A stretch of DNA of 64,000 bases from Sutterella wadsworthensis (GTDB lineage: Bacteria; Pseudomonadota; Gammaproteobacteria; Burkholderiales; Burkholderiaceae_F): positions 97,678 to 161,677 of the forward strand of contig NZ_QNRV01000004.1 in the NCBI RefSeq assembly GCF_003315195.1, written 5' to 3'. Within the stretch, counting starts at the first letter, position 1. The number at the start of each line of letters is the position of its first letter. Made by a program: the position numbers and the translations under genes. Shown here one piece after another: positions 20,768-30,589 of this stretch. A model generated the notes under the pieces. The model saw only the letters and a program-made list of their open reading frames with translations, ran no database searches and was not told where the DNA came from.

Positions 20768-21970
20768 TCAAGAATGCTGCGGGCGATACAGAATCACCGC
20801 AGCCTCAGCCTTCTGCTGTGCGAGACGTTCCGCTCGACGCGTACGATCGCGCACTTCACCGGCGAGCTGACCGCACGCAGCGTCGATGTCGTCGCCGCGG
20901 GTCTTGCGCACCGTTGTCACGTAACCGAGCTCGTTGAGCCGGCGACAGAAGGCGAGCACCTTCTCCCGGTCAGGCTTTTCAAGGTCTGACTGCGGAAAAG
21001 GATTGAAGGGAATCAGATTGAACTTGCAAGGCACGTGCTCGCGGCGAACCAAAGCCGCAAGATGATCGGCATCGGCGAGTGAATCGTTGATGCCGCCGAG
21101 CATTACGTATTCAAACGTAATAAAGTCGCGCGGAGCCACACGCAGGTAGCGCCGGCAGGCGGCCATCAGATCGTCGAGCGGATGCTTTTTATTGATGGGC
21201 ATGAGCTTGTCGCGCAGCCCATCATCGGCAGCATGAAGACTTACAGCAAGCGCCACCGGGGCAGCTTCTGCAAGCTTGTCGATCTGGCGCACAAGTCCAG
21301 AGGTAGAAACGGTGACGCGGCGGCGTGAAAGGCCGTACCCGTCATCGTCCAAAAAAATCTTGATCGCGGGAATAACCGCATCGAGGTTCTGCAGCGGTTC
21401 ACCCATACCCATCAGCACGACATTGCTGATGACGCGGTCATTCGGATCCGTGATGCCGCGGTCGCGGCAGAGCTCGCGCTCGGCCGTCCAAAGCTGGCCC
21501 ACGATTTCCGCTGTAGTGAGATTGCGGTTGAAACCCTGCTTGCCCGTCGAGCAGAAGAGGCACCCCATGGCGCACCCGGCCTGCGAGGAAATGCAGAGTG
21601 TCCCGCGGTCATCTTCAGGGATGAAGACGGCTTCAACAGCATTGCCGTTGCCGACGGCAAAAAGCCACTTGCGCGTACCGTCAGAGGACTTCTTTTCGTG
21701 AATGACTTCGGGCGGACGAATTTCCGCAAGCTTGAGGAGCTTGGCCCGAAAGGTCTTCGCGAGATCAGTCATCTCGTTAAAGTCGCAGACAAGATGACGA
21801 TGCACCCAGCGCGTAAGCTGCCGGGCACGAAAAGGCTTCTCGCCGATCGATTCGCACCAGGCCTTAAGACCGGCCGCATCGAAGTCGAGAAGATTGACGC
21901 GTGCAGCCGCCTCCGCAGGAGCAGAAGCGGCCTCTTCGCGCTTGTCAGGGTTGACGAGCGTTTCGGACAT
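20768..21970 (-). CDS. rlmN: RlmN, dual-specificity 23S rRNA/tRNA adenine-C2 methyltransferase
   Basis: 400 residues, a radical-SAM enzyme with the cluster motif CAMGCLFC and a following [11 protein letters not shown]. It methylates A2503 of 23S rRNA and A37 of some tRNAs. A basic C-terminal tail ([15 protein letters not shown]) is seen. Its start codon touches the ndk stop, so the two are translationally coupled. Confidence 0.97.
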   Translation of the reverse strand: MSETLVNPDKREEAASAPAEAAARVNLLDFDAAGLKAWCESIGEKPFRARQLTRWVHRHLVCDFNEMTDLAKTFRAKLLKLAEIRPPEVIHEKKSSDGTRKWLFAVGNGNAVEAVFIPEDDRGTLCISSQAGCAMGCLFCSTGKQGFNRNLTTAEIVGQLWTAERELCRDRGITDPNDRVISNVVLMGMGEPLQNLDAVIPAIKIFLDDDGYGLSRRRVTVSTSGLVRQIDKLAEAAPVALAVSLHAADDGLRDKLMPINKKHPLDDLMAACRRYLRVAPRDFITFEYVMLGGINDSLADADHLAALVRREHVPCKFNLIPFNPFPQSDLEKPDREKVLAFCRRLNELGYVTTVRKTRGDDIDAACGQLAGEVRDRTRRAERLAQQKAEAAVILYRPQHS

Positions 21971-22395
21971 TAGCGGCTGTGAATCGCAAGCGTCGGGAAG
22001 AAGTAGGCGATTTCAACGGCGGCCGTTTCCGGAGCGTCGGAACCGTGAACAGCATTGGCGTCGATGCTTTCAGCGAAATCGGCGCGGATGGTGCCGGCAG
22101 CGGCCTTCTTCGGATCCGTGGCGCCCATGAGTTCGCGATTCTTGAGGATGGCGTTTTCGCCTTCGAGAACCTGAATCATGACGGGGCCGGAGGTCATAAA
22201 CTTGACCAAATCGGCAAAGAAGGGACGTTCGCGATGGACGGCATAGAAGCCTTCGGCTTCAGCCTGGCTCAGCTGGCGCATCTGGGCGGCGACGATCTTG
22301 AGACCGTTCGTTTCAAAGCGGGAATAGATCTTGCCGATGACGTTCTTGGCGACGGCGTCCGGCTTGATGATGGAGAGAGTGCGCTCAATAGCCAT
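21970..22395 (-). CDS. ndk: Nucleoside diphosphate kinase
   Basis: 141 residues, [18 protein letters not shown] at the N-terminus, with the phosphorylated His in [12 protein letters not shown]. It balances NTP pools. It is the first gene of the ndk-rlmN unit. Confidence 0.98.
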   Translation of the reverse strand: MAIERTLSIIKPDAVAKNVIGKIYSRFETNGLKIVAAQMRQLSQAEAEGFYAVHRERPFFADLVKFMTSGPVMIQVLEGENAILKNRELMGATDPKKAAAGTIRADFAESIDANAVHGSDAPETAAVEIAYFFPTLAIHSR

Positions 22396-22551
22396 TTTCT
22401 GCTCTTATCGTTTCGTAATGGAAAAATATATGAAACCCCGTGAGGGTTATTCGCGGATGAGACGACGCCCGTTTATGCATTGGTTGGCGCCTATTTCATC
22501 AGGCGCGCAATTTTATCACGAGGCTTTGATTTCTCTCGGCTCTTAAACCCC

Positions 22552-23682
22552 TCAAACTTGCGAGGATGTGTTGCCGTCCGATTCAGGAGCATCCTTCAAG
22601 CTCAACACATCTGCGCGCTCGGCGCGTTCGGTCTGAATGAGATTGAGCATCCTGCCGCTTTCCTTCATAAAGGCAGGCGCCAAATCACCGAAATAGAGCC
22701 GTACGCGCTCAAACCGCCGAATGAATTCATCGCGGTCACGCGCCTCTATCATTGCGAGCTCCGGCGCAAGACTTTCAACGTAGCCGCGGATGAGCTGCGT
22801 ATTTCGGGGATTGGCGAGAATAATGTCAGCATAAAGACGCGGATCCTGAGCAAAGAGGCGCCCTACCATTTCCAGTTCCAATCGGTAGATGGGCGACGAG
22901 AGCTGTAGGATGACTGACAGATCCGGATTGAGCTTCGAGAGAAACACGCCGTAGGCAAAGGTCGTGAAGTGCCTCAGCGCCTGAATAATGCCCATCGAGC
23001 GGTCATGCTCTTCGGCCGAACAAGTCACTACCTTCGCGCCCCAGCGGCGAATCTGCTCTAAAAGCGGTTCGGCCGCTGCAGCATCCCGGCCGGGCGCATA
23101 AACGAAGACCTGACCGGCAAAACTCGCCACATCGGGGCCGAACATCGGATGAAGCCCCGCAACCGGTCCGCGGTGCACGCGCATCATCGCCTCAACCGGT
23201 CCTGCCTTCACCGACGTCACATCGCAAAGCAGCGCCTCTCGCGGAAGAAGTCCGGTGAGCGCCTCGATGACGCTGATGGTCTTATCAATCGGCACCGATA
23301 CCACCACCGTACCGGCACCCTTGAGAATCTCCGCTGCCTGTGGCCAATCCCCTTGCTCAAGAATGCGAACCGGCCAGCCCGAGCGCTCGAACGCTCGATG
23401 GAGCTGCCGCCCCATGCCGCCCGCGCCGCCCACAATCACAACCGGTTTGTGCTGCGGTGTCTTTGCCGAGTCCGCAGCCTCCGGTTCGGCAGCTTTGACA
23501 AGCCGGCCGGCTTCGCGGGCAATGCGTCCGAGAATAATGTCCGCCAGCGCCTCTGACTGTCCGGGTTCGGCCGCTGCGCCGAGGAGGACCAGCCGCTCGC
23601 CGATCAGGCGGCGAAGTTCGGCCTCATTGTCATAAAGCGCCTCCGTCGAACCCTCGAGTAATCCAACTGTCGTCATAACCAT
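22552..23682 (-). CDS. tyrA: TyrA-type prephenate dehydrogenase with degenerate chorismate-mutase-like N-terminus
   Basis: 376 residues. From about residue 80 it matches enteric T-protein closely: the NAD site VVIVGGAGGMGRQLHRAFERSGW, LEQGDWPQAAEI, GLHPMFGPD, QALRHFTTFAYGVFL and SSPIYRLELEMVGRLFAQDP. The N-terminal AroQ-like helix (EAELRRLIGERLVLLGAAA) is shortened and lacks much of the mutase core, so mutase activity is doubtful. It makes 4-hydroxyphenylpyruvate for tyrosine. This bifunctional style is typical of gammaproteobacteria and may have been acquired. Confidence 0.9.
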   Translation of the reverse strand: MVMTTVGLLEGSTEALYDNEAELRRLIGERLVLLGAAAEPGQSEALADIILGRIAREAGRLVKAAEPEAADSAKTPQHKPVVIVGGAGGMGRQLHRAFERSGWPVRILEQGDWPQAAEILKGAGTVVVSVPIDKTISVIEALTGLLPREALLCDVTSVKAGPVEAMMRVHRGPVAGLHPMFGPDVASFAGQVFVYAPGRDAAAAEPLLEQIRRWGAKVVTCSAEEHDRSMGIIQALRHFTTFAYGVFLSKLNPDLSVILQLSSPIYRLELEMVGRLFAQDPRLYADIILANPRNTQLIRGYVESLAPELAMIEARDRDEFIRRFERVRLYFGDLAPAFMKESGRMLNLIQTERAERADVLSLKDAPESDGNTSSQV

Positions 23683-23901
23683 CCCGCTCTGTTTGGTTCT
23701 TTTCTCTAGTGCGTATGCGCCGCACCTAATACGGTTCGAGCAGTTTGCACGATTCTTGACCCGAACGGGCGCCGTTCAGTTGTCTTTGTTTAGAATGCGG
23801 CTCGATGCTTGAGTGCAAAGACTCGACACTTGCTCATGAAAAGCTGGCCAAAAAAGTAGAAGAACTAAAACATCAAAAGAACACCAAAAGGAAGGACACG
23901 C

Positions 23902-24495
23902 ATGGCAGCCAATCTCACCATCGACAAGATTTTTGCCGACAACCTCGGCACAGCATTTGGCGGCTGTGTGCGAGATCAGTCGCTCAACCTTTTTTCACCG
24001 GAAATCGCTCGTTCGGCCGGTGCCAATTGGAATCCTCTGCCCTTTTTCGGCCGCGCTGAGAAAGTGCGTTTTCGCGCCCGCTGGGCAGCCCTTCTGCAGG
24101 GCATCGGACTCTGGGCGGCATTGGTCGTCATTCCCGAACTGAAGGCTGATCCCAAGCTCTCGCGCAAGATCACTTCACAGATGGAAGCCTATACGGATGC
24201 ACTCCTCAAGGCGCCGATCCTTGACCATCTGTCGCCCGACGAAATCCGTGATTACACATTGCTTCGCCAGCGCTTCATGCGTCTTGGCGCAGCGGCAAGC
24301 ACCGTCCCTGACAAGGATGCTTTTGCGCGCGCATTTCTTTCAGCACTGACCGGCAAAGCGCCCAACGAAGCTGCGCCGGCACGCGTTTCAGCCATGGCTC
24401 TGCACGTCGGTCTTGCCTACGGTCTTTTTGCAAAGCTCGCCGAGATCTCCCGCAACGAACCGCTCTCCTACCAGCGAGATCCGAAGAAGCGCTGA
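23902..24495 (+). CDS. Conserved hypothetical protein
   Basis: 197 residues; not a family I recognise. It is mostly alpha-helical, has no signal peptide or clear membrane span, and has a hydrophobic Leu/Ala-rich helix near 60-80 (ALLQGIGLWAALVVIPEL). The start at ATG 23902 follows an AAGGAAGG ribosome site. It is monocistronic, divergent from tyrA and closed by its own terminator. A longer in-frame product is not available. Confidence 0.7.
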   Translation: MAANLTIDKIFADNLGTAFGGCVRDQSLNLFSPEIARSAGANWNPLPFFGRAEKVRFRARWAALLQGIGLWAALVVIPELKADPKLSRKITSQMEAYTDALLKAPILDHLSPDEIRDYTLLRQRFMRLGAAASTVPDKDAFARAFLSALTGKAPNEAAPARVSAMALHVGLAYGLFAKLAEISRNEPLSYQRDPKKR

Positions 24496-24507
24496 AACGA
24501 CCCGTAT

Positions 24508-24547
24508 AAAAAATCGGCAGACATCCATTCAGGTGCCTGCCGATTTT
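24508..24547. terminator. Bidirectional terminator downstream of the hypothetical gene and rlmD
   Basis: A 9-bp stem AATCGGCAG / CTGCCGATT with A-run and T-run flanks. It separates two convergent genes. Confidence 0.85.
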
Positions 24548-24575
24548 CATTCGAGCGGAAATGATTCCCGATGGA

Positions 24576-26051
24576 TTAGCCTTCTGATCCGTCGGTCAGC
24601 GTCATCTTGACATTATCTTCATGCTGCGCGGCGATTCGCGCCTCGATTCGTTCGGCTTCTTCATCGAGCTTCTCAGGCTTTGGCCCCGGTTCGAGCACTG
24701 CGATCGATTCAACGTGTCCCGTATGCGGGAACATATTCATGATGCCGGCCGCACGAATGTGCCAGCCGCCTTCATGCTGCAAAATTGCGCAGTCACGTGC
24801 AAGCGTAGCCGGATTGCAGGAAACGTAGACCACGCGGGCCGGACGTTTTTCAGTTGCTGCCAACACGCGGGCCAGCGCCAAGGCGCCTTCGCGCGGCGGA
24901 TCGATCAGCACGCGGTCGATGCCGCCCATGGTCTGCCAGAGCTCTTCCCAGTCCTGTTCGCTCCACGTAAAAAGATTCCGCGCACGGAAGGTTGTTTTCT
25001 CAGCCAATCCGTTTTCAGCTGCCCCTTGACGAGCGCGGGCGACCAAGCCTTCGGATCCCTCAATACCGATCACCCGCTGGGAGCAGCGGGCGAGCGGCAG
25101 CGTAAAGTTGCCCAGGCCGCAGAAGAAATCGGCCACCTTGTGATCCGGCTCGAGTCCCAGGAGACGCACTGCGCGGCCGACCATCGTTTCGTTGAGCGCA
25201 TGGTTGACCTGCGTGAAGTCTGTGGGCTTAAAAGCGATGCGTACACCGAATTCCGTCAATTCCAGCCCGAGCTTTTTTTCATCCTCCGGATTGACCGCAT
25301 GAGCGGTTTCCGGTCCTTTTGGCTGAAGCCAAATATCCGCGCCGTGTGCTCGGCCAAAAGCCAGCAGCTTTTCCATATCCTCGGGCGACACCGGATCCAG
25401 ATGACGGAAAACGAGCGCTGTGCGGCCGTCGCCGCCGACAGCGACTTCTATTTGAGGCATCCGCTGGCGCATATCGAGCACAGAGATCAGCTCACGAAGC
25501 GGATCAATCATGTCGGAAACGTTCTGCGTCAGAATCGGGCAGGCATGCATATCGCACACATAACTCGAAGCCTTTTCGTGGAATCCCACCAAAACACCGC
25601 CCTTTTTGGCAACATCTCGAACCGTCAGGCGTGCACGATGGCGGTAATTCCAAAAAGGTCCGCGAATGGGCGGCAGAACGTTTTCCGGTTTGACCTTGCC
25701 AATGTGCCAGAGCGTGTCCATCAGAATGCGCTCCTTGAAGGCCACCTGCGCATTGGGTTCAATATGCTGCATCGTGCAGCCGCCGCAGGATCCCGGCCCG
25801 AAACCGAACTTGGGGCAGCGGGGAGCGACGCGCGCCCAGCTTTGCGTGAGCACCGCCGATGTGCGGCCGATATCAAAACTCGATTTCGAACGCAGACGCT
25901 CATAGGTCACGCGTTCGCCGGGAAGCGCCCCCTGAATAAAGACCACCTTGCCGTCAAGATGCGCTATGCCGCGTCCTTCCTGATCAAGACGCTCCACGTC
26001 GACAGTGAAGTATTCGGGCGTCCGTTCTTTTGAGCGTCCTCTGCGGCCCAT
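24576..26051 (-). CDS. rlmD: RlmD, 23S rRNA (uracil-C5)-methyltransferase
   Basis: 491 residues: an N-terminal TRAM domain, a four-cysteine iron-sulfur site (CPKFGFGPGSCGGC plus a later Cys), a SAM-binding Rossmann core (VADFFCGLGNFTLPLA), DPPREGA and the catalytic Cys in YVSCNPATLARD. It methylates U1939. A 40-residue charged C-terminal tail is extra. In Burkholderia this gene follows rpoS; here it follows nlpD directly. Confidence 0.95.
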   Translation of the reverse strand: MGRRGRSKERTPEYFTVDVERLDQEGRGIAHLDGKVVFIQGALPGERVTYERLRSKSSFDIGRTSAVLTQSWARVAPRCPKFGFGPGSCGGCTMQHIEPNAQVAFKERILMDTLWHIGKVKPENVLPPIRGPFWNYRHRARLTVRDVAKKGGVLVGFHEKASSYVCDMHACPILTQNVSDMIDPLRELISVLDMRQRMPQIEVAVGGDGRTALVFRHLDPVSPEDMEKLLAFGRAHGADIWLQPKGPETAHAVNPEDEKKLGLELTEFGVRIAFKPTDFTQVNHALNETMVGRAVRLLGLEPDHKVADFFCGLGNFTLPLARCSQRVIGIEGSEGLVARARQGAAENGLAEKTTFRARNLFTWSEQDWEELWQTMGGIDRVLIDPPREGALALARVLAATEKRPARVVYVSCNPATLARDCAILQHEGGWHIRAAGIMNMFPHTGHVESIAVLEPGPKPEKLDEEAERIEARIAAQHEDNVKMTLTDGSEG

Positions 26052-26147
26052 GATGATCTCCTAAGAAAAACTGTTTGGGGTCTGATTTGTATTGGTATTA
26101 ACCGGTCCGGGAACTTTGCGCCGGCCGACCGCCTTGACCCGATGAAT

Positions 26148-26194
26148 AAAAAAGAAGAAAGGCGCCGTTCAGCTTGCTTGAGCCGACGGCGCCT
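26148..26194 (-). terminator. Terminator downstream of nlpD
   Basis: A 9-bp stem AGGCGCCGT / ACGGCGCCT with an A-rich left flank that gives a T-rich tail on the minus strand. It separates nlpD from rlmD. Confidence 0.75.
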
Positions 26195-26265
26195 CGGGTC
26201 TTGGTGCAGCGCCCTTTCAAAGCGCTGCTTCCCGGCGGGATGAGGAATTTACCGCAAAGGGGCGC

Positions 26266-27207
26266 TTAGTTGCGCAGCGGCGGCAGGAATTTCATCGGAT
26301 CGACGGGTTGTCCTCTGTCGCGCACTTCAAAGCGCAGCATCGGACGTTCGGCCTCTGTATTGCCGCTTTCAGCAATCTTCTGTCCGGCCTTCACTTTGTC
26401 ACCCGTCTGAACGACGATCTTCGAATTGTGTCCGTAGGCGGTCACCAGCGTCGGCGTGTGGCGCACGATCACCAGCTGACCATATCCCTTGACACCTGAT
26501 CCCACGAAGATCACCTCGCCTGCGCCGGCGCTCACCACAACGCTGCCCGCAGCAGCGCCAATGTCGAGCCCCTTGCCGTTCTTCGCAAAATCCGAGAGTA
26601 CTGTCCCGCGCACGGGCCAAATCATGCGAGTGCCGGGAACGACTGCCGCGGCCGGCTTTTCTGCGGCTTTTGCTGCCGGGGCCGGTTCGGCCGCAGGCGC
26701 GGCTGCCGCTGACGTCGGAGCAGTCGGAGTCGGCACTGAGCCGGTACTCGTCCGATCGCCGGACGAGCTGCTGCCGGCGGCCGGCGAAACGGCTGCGGCC
26801 TCAATCGGAGCGACATGCTCGATACGGTTGACGCGCACGCCTTCAGGCATCGTCACCTCACGCGGCGCGGCCGTTGATTCCGGAATATGAAGCACACGGC
26901 CGATAGCGAGCTGCGTCGGATCCGTGACGGCATTGAGCTGCATCAGTGCCGAAGGCGTCACACCGTAACGCACGGAAATGTTGTAGATGGTATCGCCGAC
27001 CGTCACCGTATGCGTACGGCCGGAATCGCGCACGTCGCCGAGCGGCGCAAAGCTCGAGCTCTGCGAACCGGCAGTGGTGTGTTCGCCGCTCGTAGGCACT
27101 GACCGATCAACGATGGGAACGTCTCCGAGGGGCAGCGACGAGCAGCCCCCAAGGAGTACGGCAGCACCGACGGCCATGCCGCATGCGCGAAGAGGAAACG
27201 CCTTCAT
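26266..27207 (-). CDS. nlpD: NlpD-like LysM/LytM lipoprotein (amidase activator type)
   Basis: 313 residues from ATG 27207: a lipobox (LLGGC), a LysM domain (about 68-115, HTVTVGDTIYNISVRYGV), an Ala/Pro/Ser-rich linker and a C-terminal LytM/M23 domain. The M23 zinc ligands are lost (GLDIGA lacks the His; LRFEVRD replaces H-x-H), so it should not cut peptidoglycan but activate an amidase such as AmiC in daughter-cell separation. It lies 23 bp from surE; pcm between them and rpoS after it are absent. Confidence 0.92.
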   Translation of the reverse strand: MKAFPLRACGMAVGAAVLLGGCSSLPLGDVPIVDRSVPTSGEHTTAGSQSSSFAPLGDVRDSGRTHTVTVGDTIYNISVRYGVTPSALMQLNAVTDPTQLAIGRVLHIPESTAAPREVTMPEGVRVNRIEHVAPIEAAAVSPAAGSSSSGDRTSTGSVPTPTAPTSAAAAPAAEPAPAAKAAEKPAAAVVPGTRMIWPVRGTVLSDFAKNGKGLDIGAAAGSVVVSAGAGEVIFVGSGVKGYGQLVIVRHTPTLVTAYGHNSKIVVQTGDKVKAGQKIAESGNTEAERPMLRFEVRDRGQPVDPMKFLPPLRN

Positions 27208-27230
27208 CTTAAAAACTCCTTGCACTCACA

Positions 27231-28028
27231 TCAAAGGTCTGCCTGTGCAGCAAATGCACCGCCTACCCAACGGCTGGCCGCCTCTACCTGCTTAAAGCTG
27301 GTGAGGTCAACCTGCAGCGGCGTCACGGAAACATAACCGTGCGACGTTGCCCAGAAATCAGTTCCTTCTGCGGCGTCAATCGGTTTGCCGGCTGCGCCGA
27401 GCCAATAGATTGGAAATCCGCGCGGACTCATTTCAGCGATAACCGGCTCTGCACTCGAGCGCCGGCCGAGGCGAGTGCCGAGAATGCCGCGAAGTGACTC
27501 AAACGGCATGTTCGGAATATTAACGTTGAGCAGCACGGGTTCGTCTGCCGTCTTGCCCGCTTCAATCTCTGCATCCCTGCGTTCGATGAAGCGCTCGACC
27601 ACGGCCGAGGCAACCTTTGCCGCACTCTCAAGCTCTGCCCAGCCTTTGTCAATCTGCGAAAAGGCAATGGATGGAACGCCGAAGAGATAGCCTTCAATCG
27701 CCGCAGCAACCGTTCCCGAATACATCGTGTCGTCACCCATATTGGCGCCGCAGTTGATGCCGGAAACGACTAAATCCGGTTTTTCATCGAGCAGCCCCGT
27801 CAGCGCCACATGCACGCAGTCTGAGGGCGTCCCGGAAAGCACATAGAGATCTGTTCCCTGCATGTGCTCAACGGTAAGCGGTCGATTAAGCGTCAATGAG
27901 TTGGAAGCGCCGGAATGATTGTGGTCGGGCGCCACGATCGTAACGCGCCCAAAACGGCGCATTGCGCGCGCCAAGGCTTCAATGCCGGGGGCGCGGTAGC
28001 CGTCGTCGTTAGAGATGAGAATGTTCAT
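27231..28028 (-). CDS. surE: SurE 5'/3'-nucleotidase
   Basis: 265 residues from ATG 28028. The metal site ISNDDGYRAPGI and the SGINCGANMGDDTMYSGTV segment identify SurE, a stationary-phase nucleotidase and exopolyphosphatase. The next gene is nlpD. The three-codon longer frame to 28037 is unlikely. Confidence 0.96.
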   Translation of the reverse strand: MNILISNDDGYRAPGIEALARAMRRFGRVTIVAPDHNHSGASNSLTLNRPLTVEHMQGTDLYVLSGTPSDCVHVALTGLLDEKPDLVVSGINCGANMGDDTMYSGTVAAAIEGYLFGVPSIAFSQIDKGWAELESAAKVASAVVERFIERRDAEIEAGKTADEPVLLNVNIPNMPFESLRGILGTRLGRRSSAEPVIAEMSPRGFPIYWLGAAGKPIDAAEGTDFWATSHGYVSVTPLQVDLTSFKQVEAASRWVGGAFAAQADL

Positions 28029-28056
28029 GCAGGTCAAAAAAGCAGCCGGCGCCCGA

Positions 28057-28080
28057 CTGAGCGATGGGTTTATCGCTCAG
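28057..28080. other. Perfect hairpin in the surE leader
   Basis: Nine-bp arms CTGAGCGAT / ATCGCTCAG with a 6-nt loop, 28 bp upstream of the surE start. There is no T-tract, so it is more likely a leader structure or operator than a terminator. Confidence 0.5.
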
Positions 28081-28230
28081 CGCACGGGCGCAACAGCGGA
28101 CACAGCGGACTTTGGAATTTTTGGATTGTAGCCCACTGCCGCAGTCGATCTTGGTCTGAGCGTGCGGCTGAAGTTTTTCTTTGCAGAAATCTGCTGCAAG
28201 CCCCCTATGCCGCTGCCGCCCGCAGCTTTC

Positions 28231-29655
28231 TCAAACGCTTTCGTCGTCAAAAATCCGCGACTTCGGGAAGACCATCGAAAAGGTCGAACCTTTGCCGGGC
28301 GTTGATTCAATTTTGAGCTGTCCCCCGGCGCTGCGGCAGACATGCTTGACAATGGCAAGCCCCAGTCCTGTGCCGCCGGTGCTTCTGGAGCGCCCCTTAT
28401 CGACGCGGTAAAAGCGCTCGGTAAGCCGCGGAATGTGCTTTTCCTCAATGCCGATGCCCGTATCCTTCACGGAGAGCACAGCACCGCTCGATGTGCGGAA
28501 CCACCGCACATCAATGCGGCCGCCTTCAGGCGTGTAACGCACGGCATTGGAAACGAGATTCATCGCGGCGCTGCGAATATCAGAGGGCTCGCCGACGAGC
28601 GACGCACGGCAGGCTTCCAAAGTGATCACATGGCGGCCGAGTGAAAGCGCCCGTCCCTCGTTGACCACATCTTCGAGAAGCTTCGTCATGCTAATGACTT
28701 CGGCATCATCGCTGTCGGTTTCGTCGCGATTTTCAAGTCCCGAAAGAAGCAGCAGATCGTCCAGAAGCGACTGCATGCGTCTGGCCTGATCAAGCATCAG
28801 TTCGCGGTGCTTTTGCATGACGTTTGCGGGCACTTTTCCCTGAGACTCAATATCCAGAAATCCGCTGATGACGGTGAGCGGCGTACGCAGTTCATGTGAA
28901 ACATTGGCGACAAAGTCGCGGCGCATTTCATCAATGCGCAGACGTTCAGTCACGTCATGCGTGACGATCATCATGTGGCGAGAGTCCGGCGCCACCACAG
29001 AGACGTCAAGATCCAGACCCGCCTTCGAGGTGTAATTGCAGCGCCCGGCAAAATTGCGCTCAAAGAGCCAGTGACGCAAACGTTCATCGGTGACGACATC
29101 GAAAAACGACCGGCCGATCATCTCCGGCGCAATACCGAAGTGTTCGGCGCCGCGAGCATTCACCCAGTCGATACGCCAGCCTTCGCCGAGAATAGCAACC
29201 CCTTCGGGCAGCAAGGCAAGGGTTTTTCGATAACGAACGTCGCGGTCGCGGATGCGCTTGGCCTTCTTTTCATCTTCACGCACAAGCGCCAGCCACAAGC
29301 GAACGGAAAGAATGAATATGCCGACCGTGCCGACGACCCACATCCAGAAGATCACGGCGCGGGAGACGTCGTTCATCCAGACAACCATCATGAAGACAAA
29401 GAGGAAGACAAACGCCGCAGCAAGCCATGCACTCTGACGGCGCAGCCGCGCTATGCGTTCCTCGGGCCCATTGGGGTCAGCAGGGCGCACGCCGGAGCCG
29501 TTTCCAGTTCCGCCGACAGCACTCTCCGGTGCCGGCAGGTCGCCCGCTTCATAAGCCTCTTTAAGAGGCGTCTCATAGGTTTTGGCAGCGCTCTTCGCCT
29601 CTTCGGCTTTAGGCGCGGCAATGCCGCCCAGCGCGTCTTCAGTCTTTTCTGCCAT
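28231..29655 (-). CDS. phoR: PhoR phosphate-sensing histidine kinase
   Basis: 474 residues: an N-terminal acidic extension of about 70 residues, two transmembrane helices (about 75-115), a PAS domain (LLPEGVAILGEGWRIDWVN), HisKA with the phospho-His in VSHELRTPL, and HATPase boxes (NLVSNAVRYTPEGG, DTGIGIEEKH, GGTGLGLAIVKH). It phosphorylates PhoB when phosphate is low, gated by PstSCAB-PhoU. It ends the pst-pho operon. Confidence 0.95.
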   Translation of the reverse strand: MAEKTEDALGGIAAPKAEEAKSAAKTYETPLKEAYEAGDLPAPESAVGGTGNGSGVRPADPNGPEERIARLRRQSAWLAAAFVFLFVFMMVVWMNDVSRAVIFWMWVVGTVGIFILSVRLWLALVREDEKKAKRIRDRDVRYRKTLALLPEGVAILGEGWRIDWVNARGAEHFGIAPEMIGRSFFDVVTDERLRHWLFERNFAGRCNYTSKAGLDLDVSVVAPDSRHMMIVTHDVTERLRIDEMRRDFVANVSHELRTPLTVISGFLDIESQGKVPANVMQKHRELMLDQARRMQSLLDDLLLLSGLENRDETDSDDAEVISMTKLLEDVVNEGRALSLGRHVITLEACRASLVGEPSDIRSAAMNLVSNAVRYTPEGGRIDVRWFRTSSGAVLSVKDTGIGIEEKHIPRLTERFYRVDKGRSRSTGGTGLGLAIVKHVCRSAGGQLKIESTPGKGSTFSMVFPKSRIFDDESV

Positions 29656-29671
29656 TGAATAAACCCTCCTG

Positions 29672-30442
29672 CTATTCGCTGGCAGGAGTGTTCAGTGCCG
29701 TCTGCGGATCACGAAATCGATAGCCCACGCCGCGCACGGTTTCGATCATGTCTTCTGCGGCGCTTCCGGCCAAAGCTTTTCTCAAACGCAGCATGTGCAC
29801 GTCCACCGTGCGTTCGTCAACAAAAGCGCTCTGCCACACTGCATCAAGCAGATTTGCACGCGAAAAGACGCGCCCAGGCTTGGCCGCAAAAAGGGAGAGG
29901 AGCTTAAATTCTTTGGCAGAAAGCTTGAGCGGTTTGCCTGCAGCTGTCGCCTCAAAACGCGCTTCGTTGAGTTTTAACGGTCCGCAGACAATCACACGCT
30001 CTTCGTCGGCCGTGCTGGCCGTCTCCTCCGAGGGCATCGGACTCAGGCGGCCGGCAATGACAGCCGCACCACGGCGGCGAAGCACCGCACGCACTCGAGC
30101 AGTCAGCTCTCGCGGCAAAAAGGGCTTCACCACATAATCGTCCGCGCCGGCATCCAGACCCGCCACACGATCCGACTCATTGCCGCGGGCCGTGAGAATG
30201 ATGACCGGCACATCGGCCGTCTTGGTGTCTAAGCGCAGCTCTCGAAGCCACTCTTCACCTGGACGATCCGGGAGCATACGATCGAGCAGAATCAAATCGG
30301 GACGCTCGGCGGCGAGCGCCGAGCGAGCCTCGGCAATGCTCCCTGCACGGGTCGTGCGAAAGCCTTCGGCTTCGCAGACAAAAACGATGAGCTCCTGAAT
30401 AGCGAGCTCGTCCTCAACGATAAGCAGCAGCGGCGCGGACAT
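29672..30442 (-). CDS. phoB: PhoB response regulator
   Basis: 256 residues from ATG 30442: a receiver domain with the acceptor Asp in DLILLDRMLPD, Lys in DDYVVKPF, and a winged-helix DNA-binding domain (ARFEATAAGKPLKLSAKEFKLL, GRVFSRANLLD). It binds Pho boxes such as the one upstream of pstS. A 45-residue upstream extension of the frame is low in complexity and unlikely. Confidence 0.95.
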   Translation of the reverse strand: MSAPLLLIVEDELAIQELIVFVCEAEGFRTTRAGSIAEARSALAAERPDLILLDRMLPDRPGEEWLRELRLDTKTADVPVIILTARGNESDRVAGLDAGADDYVVKPFLPRELTARVRAVLRRRGAAVIAGRLSPMPSEETASTADEERVIVCGPLKLNEARFEATAAGKPLKLSAKEFKLLSLFAAKPGRVFSRANLLDAVWQSAFVDERTVDVHMLRLRKALAGSAAEDMIETVRGVGYRFRDPQTALNTPASE

Positions 30443-30589
30443 GTCTGGTGAAGTATTCCGACGAGTTTGTGATGCGTCAGATTGTACTTTCCGTGACTGT
30501 CCGCGACTTGCTCTGCGTGCATTTTCTGCATCGGAGCGCTGCATTGCCGGAACTTCCTGCCCAGAGGTTTTGGACATTTCGAAATGTTT

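Noticed and set aside
24621..26033. A 470-codon plus-strand frame opposite rlmD
   Set aside because: Antisense shadow of a clear rlmD; no recognisable motif and no ribosome site.
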